From contig RFSC01000018.1 in assembly GCA_009924185.1 (NCBI GenBank), forward strand, positions 1 to 10,375: a DNA stretch of 10,375 nt, in the 5' to 3' direction. Source of the stretch: Actinomycetota bacterium. GTDB lineage: Bacteria; Actinomycetota; Actinomycetes; Nanopelagicales; Nanopelagicaceae. A program made the position numbers and the translations under genes. This document shows positions 7,471 through 10,375 of this stretch, piece after piece (the stretch's first letter is position 1; each line of letters opens with the position of its first letter). Below the pieces are notes generated by a model, which was not told the DNA's origin, did no database searches, and saw nothing but the letters and a program-made list of their open reading frames with translations.

Positions 7471-7744
7471 GCGTTTACTGCTCTTGATCCTATTGGGCTG
7501 GGTCCTTTTAATTATTGGTGATCGAGTTGATGAGCTTCGGGTTTATCAAGGCGCACAGATTGCGATGTACACCATCGCTTTGTCCTCTATTGTCTTACTG
7601 ACCGGTTACTCGGGACAGGTTTCACTTGGTAATGGTGCGATGATGGCGGTCGGCGGTTATGCCGCAGCCTTAACTTTAAACAATCTACATTGTTATCTCA
7701 AATATTTTGCACTCCAGATTTGGAAGAACTTGGAGAGCAATTAG
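7463..7744 (+). CDS. livM: Branched-chain amino acid type ABC transporter permease LivM, N-terminal part (broken)
   Basis: Second permease of the importer, but only its beginning is in this frame. GTG 7463 is chosen because AAAGGGG (7452-7458) lies just upstream and it overlaps the end of livH; a TTG at 7442 is in frame but has no such support. The 93-residue piece has a basic N-terminus, one membrane segment (4-19), a second (about 32-47) and the signature LTGYSGQVSLGNGAMMAVGGY (46-66), clearly LivM. Homology stops around residues 70-76, and the last 17 or so residues before the TAG at 7742-7744 are out-of-frame readthrough of downstream livM. The central part of LivM, including the conserved LRG-LYLAI-TLAF type region, is missing. 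It would encode a non-functional fragment. The importer would need another LivM, or the sequence here is incomplete. Confidence 0.87.
   Translation: MRKRLLLLILLGWVLLIIGDRVDELRVYQGAQIAMYTIALSSIVLLTGYSGQVSLGNGAMMAVGGYAAALTLNNLHCYLKYFALQIWKNLESN
7664..7706 (+). other. Deletion junction inside livM
   Basis: The LivM frame from upstream fades after about 7670-7690, and the LivM frame of the C-terminal half is open only from 7680 (TAA at 7677-7679), reading IYIVISNILHSRFGR. Relatives have roughly 100-115 more residues between these points. The frame change requires a loss of 3n+2 bases. The junction is therefore a large internal deletion, not a single-base error. Whether it is real or made in assembly cannot be told from the sequence. 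Confidence 0.75.
7679..7694. repeat. Short perfect inverted repeat at the livM junction
   Basis: AACAAT (7679-7684) and ATTGTT (7689-7694) pair perfectly around the 4-base loop CTAC. The 6-bp hairpin sits exactly where the two livM parts join. It could mark the break mechanism, for example slippage or an amplification chimera at a hairpin, or be coincidence. Confidence 0.4.
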
Positions 7745-8156
7745 AGGAAACTCCCTTGCCGCTGAGTTGGCAGGGGTGCATGCCGCCCGGATGAAGGTTT
7801 TGGCCTTCACCTTGAGCTCAGCCATTGCAGGCCTTGCGGGTGCGGTACTGGCGATGACCATAAGCCTGGTTTCCCCAGGTGCCTATGCGCTTTCCCTCAG
7901 CTTTGCCCTAGTAACTGGCGCGGTGTTGGCTGGCATTTCTAGCCTGCCAGGTGTGATGCTAGGGGCAGTGATTTTGGTGGCTATTCCGGAGATCGCAGAT
8001 GTGGTGGCCCACAATCTGGGTGATTCTGAAAAAGTCATCACTCACTTACCGGGATTAATAGTGAGTGTATTGCTGATTCTGTCAGTGATATTCACACCAA
8101 ATGGTCCAGGTGAGAACCTGCGTAAACATCTTCATAAGAAGAAGTCTGCGCATTAA
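7707..8156 (+). CDS. livM: LivM permease, C-terminal part (second half of the broken gene)
   Basis: This piece carries the second half of LivM. LivM-like sequence begins near 7683, and the TTG at 7707 is only the first start-like codon, so it is not a believable native start. From 7707 the residues SRFGRTWRAIRGNSLAAEL (3-21) are the conserved cytoplasmic loop that docks on the ATPases. Membrane segments follow near 30-50 (with AIAGLAGAVLAM), 59-79 (LSFALVTGAVLAGISSL), 82-98 and 113-130. The tail is basic (KHLHKKKSAH). The sequence is well conserved, with no further stops or frameshifts, which argues against an old decaying pseudogene. The two pieces together give about 230 codons where a LivM commonly has 300 or more. 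The gene ends 27 bases before livK. Confidence 0.85.
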   Translation: MHSRFGRTWRAIRGNSLAAELAGVHAARMKVLAFTLSSAIAGLAGAVLAMTISLVSPGAYALSLSFALVTGAVLAGISSLPGVMLGAVILVAIPEIADVVAHNLGDSEKVITHLPGLIVSVLLILSVIFTPNGPGENLRKHLHKKKSAH

Positions 8157-8171
8157 CCAAAAACCCTCGAT

Positions 8172-8178
8172 GGAAGGA
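8172..8178 (+). promoter_or_regulatory. Ribosome binding site of livK
   Basis: GGAAGGA lies 5 bases before ATG 8184 in the 27-base gap after livM. It is one of the clearest ribosome binding sites in the window, consistent with a strongly translated binding protein. No terminator or convincing promoter is seen in the gap. Confidence 0.6.
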
Positions 8179-8183
8179 AAACA

Positions 8184-9485
8184 ATGATCGGAAAGAATCG
8201 TAGAAAGCGGACTTGGTTCGCTGCTGCGGTACTTGCAGCTGGAAGCCTCGTAGCAACTTCACTTCCAGCGCATGCAGAAACTGGCGTAAGCGCTTCCGAA
8301 ATTAAACTCGGAATCACTCTGCCACTAACTGGCGCAGCATCACCGGGTTACAACAAGATCGGCGATGCCATGAATGCGTACTTCCAGTACGTAAATGACA
8401 ATGGTGGCGTTAATGGTCGCAAGATCACTCTCATTCAGAAGAATGATGAGTACTCACCTCAGTTAGCTATTGCAAAGACCAATGAATTAATCTTGAAGGA
8501 TAAGGTCTTCGCACTTGTTGGTGCACTTGGTACCGCAAATCACAAAGCAGTAGCACAGTCAGTTGGTTTGGCACGTCGTGGCATTCCAGATCTATTTATC
8601 AATACAGGATTTAGCGGCTTTGCAAACAAGCGCACCTATGGAACAACATTCACAATCTTGCCTTCTTACATTATGGAAGCCAAGATCATGGCTCAGTTCA
8701 TCAAAGATAACTACGCAGGTAAGAGACTCGGTTTGGTTTACCAGAACGATGATTTCGGAACTGATGCGCTTAAGGGCTTCGCACAAGCACAAGCTGGCCT
8801 AAAGTTTGATGTAACAGTTCCATACACCTCAGGTACACAGAGCTCAACAACAGCTCAGACCTGGGTTTCTCAGCTTGCAGCTGGAAGAGCTGAAGTTGTA
8901 GTTATGTTCGGTGTTACCTCAGCAACCGGTGCACTTCTTGGTGTTGCCGCTGCTGCACGTTACGCACCACAGTGGATCCTTGGATCCGTCGGTGCTGATC
9001 CAAACACCCTACGTGCTATCGGTGTACCTCTAGCAATTCTGAATGGTGCCCAGACTCTTTCACCAACACCTTCACCAACTGACACAACAGATGAGTATGT
9101 GAAGTTGTTCCGCGAAGTAAATGAGAAGTACAACAAGAATGTGGCATTTGATGATTACGTACTAAATGGTATGAATTCAGCGATGCTAACTGTTCAAGCA
9201 CTACGTGCGGCTGGAAAGAATCTAACCCGTCGTGGCTTGATCCGTGCACTAGAGACCAAGGCATCAACCTTCGCGTCAGCTGCATATGTACCTCTTAACT
9301 ACTCACGCACCAGCAACGTTGGATACAACGGCTACTGGTTCGGTCAATTGGATGCTGCTGGTAACAGAAGACCAGTAGGCGGCAGCTTGGTCGTTTACAC
9401 CACAGACAGTGGTAACGGCGCAGTCGTGAAGTCCAACTTCAAGCGTCCAGCAATGCCAGCGAAAGGATTGCCAACTAACTCATGA
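8184..9485 (+). CDS. livK: Periplasmic-type branched-chain amino acid or related solute-binding protein (LivK family)
   Basis: Secreted substrate-binding protein of the HAAT importer, 433 residues. The signal peptide has a basic start (KNRRKR, 4-9), a hydrophobic core (11-27) and a likely cleavage site after AHA at 29-31. No cysteine lipobox is present, so it is not predicted to be a lipoprotein, unlike most Gram-positive binding proteins. Family features include IKLGITLPLTG (40-50), a VNDNGGVNGRKI segment (70-81), LVGALGT (111-117) and LVYQNDDFGTDALKGF (184-199), typical of type I periplasmic-binding folds (Peripla_BP_6). The family binds branched-chain amino acids but also amides, urea and aromatic compounds, so the ligand is open. 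Codon choice differs from the envelope genes: by hand count 20 AAG to 4 AAA for lysine, against 10 to 16 in alr, fitting high expression. The stop overlaps the start of the next gene (ATGA, 9482-9485). Confidence 0.92.
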   Translation: MIGKNRRKRTWFAAAVLAAGSLVATSLPAHAETGVSASEIKLGITLPLTGAASPGYNKIGDAMNAYFQYVNDNGGVNGRKITLIQKNDEYSPQLAIAKTNELILKDKVFALVGALGTANHKAVAQSVGLARRGIPDLFINTGFSGFANKRTYGTTFTILPSYIMEAKIMAQFIKDNYAGKRLGLVYQNDDFGTDALKGFAQAQAGLKFDVTVPYTSGTQSSTTAQTWVSQLAAGRAEVVVMFGVTSATGALLGVAAAARYAPQWILGSVGADPNTLRAIGVPLAILNGAQTLSPTPSPTDTTDEYVKLFREVNEKYNKNVAFDDYVLNGMNSAMLTVQALRAAGKNLTRRGLIRALETKASTFASAAYVPLNYSRTSNVGYNGYWFGQLDAAGNRRPVGGSLVVYTTDSGNGAVVKSNFKRPAMPAKGLPTNS

Positions 9486-10375
9486 GAAACTTCAAATTCA
9501 AGCGCTCCTTAGCGTTCGTAGCGGTTTCATCACTTCTTTCGCTAACCGTTGTTTCAATTCCAACTGCGGCACGTGCATCAACACCAGCATGTACCACAGC
9601 TAACTTTGTAACAACCTGCGTTGGCGCAACATCTGATACCGCTCCATACATGATGATGGTTCCTGCGAACTTCAATGGAACTGTTTATCTCTACTCACAT
9701 GGATATCGGAACAACGTTCCACTTCCTGCTGCTCTTTCTGCAGTAACCGGCTTTCCTGCCACTGTAGTTAATGCCCCAGAACCAGCTCCTGGTGGAAACC
9801 CAACCATCATTAGCTCCTTGCTTGGCAAGGGATATGCGGTAATGGGCTCTGGCTTTGCTCGTCAAGGCTGGAACGCCGATTCTGCGATCAAGACCAACGT
9901 TGAGTTGATTGGTGTTTTCAAGAAGCAGTTCACCAAGACAACCAAGGTTGTTGCTTGGGGTAACTCACTTGGTGGCTTTATCACTCAAGCACTTGCAGAG
10001 AAGTATCCAGATCTAATTGATGCAGCTGCGCCACTATGTATGGCCAGCGACATCGAACCATTAATGACTATGGCTGGAGATGCTCTATGGGGAATCAAGA
10101 CCTTCTTTGATCCAACTATCAAGGGTGGTAACTACGCAGCAGGTGCGGCTGGATATGCCGAAGCGATGGGAGACCTTTCTAAGGTTTTAACCGTTGTCGG
10201 ATCACTTCAGGCAGCATTTGCAGCTAATCCAACTGCGCCAGCTTGGCCAGCAACCGCAAAAGTTCCTGATGCACTGAAGGCAATTCCTTCACGCAGCGCA
10301 CTTGTTTTGATTGCGCTGATGTCTGGAGTTCCACTTCAATCAGCAAACTTTGACTCAACTTCAGCACCTTCAGTG
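9482..10375 (+). CDS. Secreted alpha/beta-hydrolase (partial, runs off the window)
   Basis: An open frame of 298 codons from ATG 9482 to the window end without a stop. The ATG overlaps the livK TGA. The signal peptide is clear: basic start (RNFKFKR, 2-8), hydrophobic core (about 10-26), and a probable cleavage after ARA (30-32), so the enzyme is exported. Residues LYSHGY (70-75) resemble the oxyanion-hole HG of alpha/beta-hydrolases. AWGNSLGGF (158-166) is the nucleophile elbow G-N-S-L-G-G, with Ser162 as the likely nucleophile, followed by ALAEKYPDLIDAAAPLC. The acid and histidine of the triad would lie further on, outside the window. A possible disulfide pair (C37, C46) follows the signal peptide. 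Lysine codons are 12 AAG to 2 AAA, like livK. It could be an esterase, lipase or peptidase-like enzyme. The livK coupling suggests that its product is imported, which is inference. Confidence 0.8.
   Translation, partial: MRNFKFKRSLAFVAVSSLLSLTVVSIPTAARASTPACTTANFVTTCVGATSDTAPYMMMVPANFNGTVYLYSHGYRNNVPLPAALSAVTGFPATVVNAPEPAPGGNPTIISSLLGKGYAVMGSGFARQGWNADSAIKTNVELIGVFKKQFTKTTKVVAWGNSLGGFITQALAEKYPDLIDAAAPLCMASDIEPLMTMAGDALWGIKTFFDPTIKGGNYAAGAAGYAEAMGDLSKVLTVVGSLQAAFAANPTAPAWPATAKVPDALKAIPSRSALVLIALMSGVPLQSANFDSTSAPSV

Noticed and set aside
7707..7709. TTG 7707 as a native start for a short permease
   Set aside because: LivM-like sequence starts further upstream at about 7683 and the frame lacks the first membrane segments; it is the remainder of a broken gene.
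8039..8067. Inverted repeat CACTCAC / GTGAGTG with a 15-base loop near the end of livM
   Set aside because: It lies inside conserved coding sequence, has a long loop and no following T-run, so it is not a convincing terminator or operator.
9058..9092. Repeated ACC/TCA-rich stretch in livK
   Set aside because: It encodes a short Thr-Pro-Ser linker; the repetition follows from the amino acids and is not a DNA repeat element.

Overview
The window looks like a chromosomal stretch of a small-genome, AT-leaning actinobacterium. The closest impression is a freshwater planktonic lineage such as acI/Nanopelagicales. That placement is inferred from the protein sequence style, the modest GC content and the extremely tight gene packing; no rRNA or other marker confirms it. 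Every gene lies on the + strand. Gaps are 0-27 bases, many junctions are ATGA or TGATG overlaps, and no terminator, tRNA, IS element or CRISPR array is visible. There is no gene-free stretch over 300 bases.

Region 1 (17-5061) is a cell-envelope precursor block. It holds phosphoglucosamine mutase (glmM, frame broken here), glutamine-fructose-6-phosphate aminotransferase (glmS), a membrane PAP2-family phosphatase and alanine racemase (alr). GlmS and GlmM make glucosamine-6-P and glucosamine-1-P for UDP-GlcNAc. Alr makes D-alanine. The PAP2 protein may dephosphorylate a lipid or polyprenyl phosphate.

Region 2 (5076-9485) is a complete-looking branched-chain amino acid type (HAAT family) ABC importer in the order livG-livF-livH-livM-livK. 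It has two ATPases, two permeases and a secreted binding protein. livM carries an internal deletion with frameshift that removes roughly the middle third of the protein.

Region 3 (9482-end) is a secreted alpha/beta-hydrolase whose start codon overlaps the stop of livK. It runs off the window. The coupling suggests, without proving it, that the hydrolase releases the small molecule that the importer captures.

The main oddities are the two out-of-frame internal deletions (glmM about 22-25 bases, livM about 300 or more bases) and the secreted hydrolase coupled to a solute-binding protein that lacks a lipobox. No clear new defence or mobile system is visible. The two broken genes need to be separated into real lesions and assembly errors before anything is built on them.
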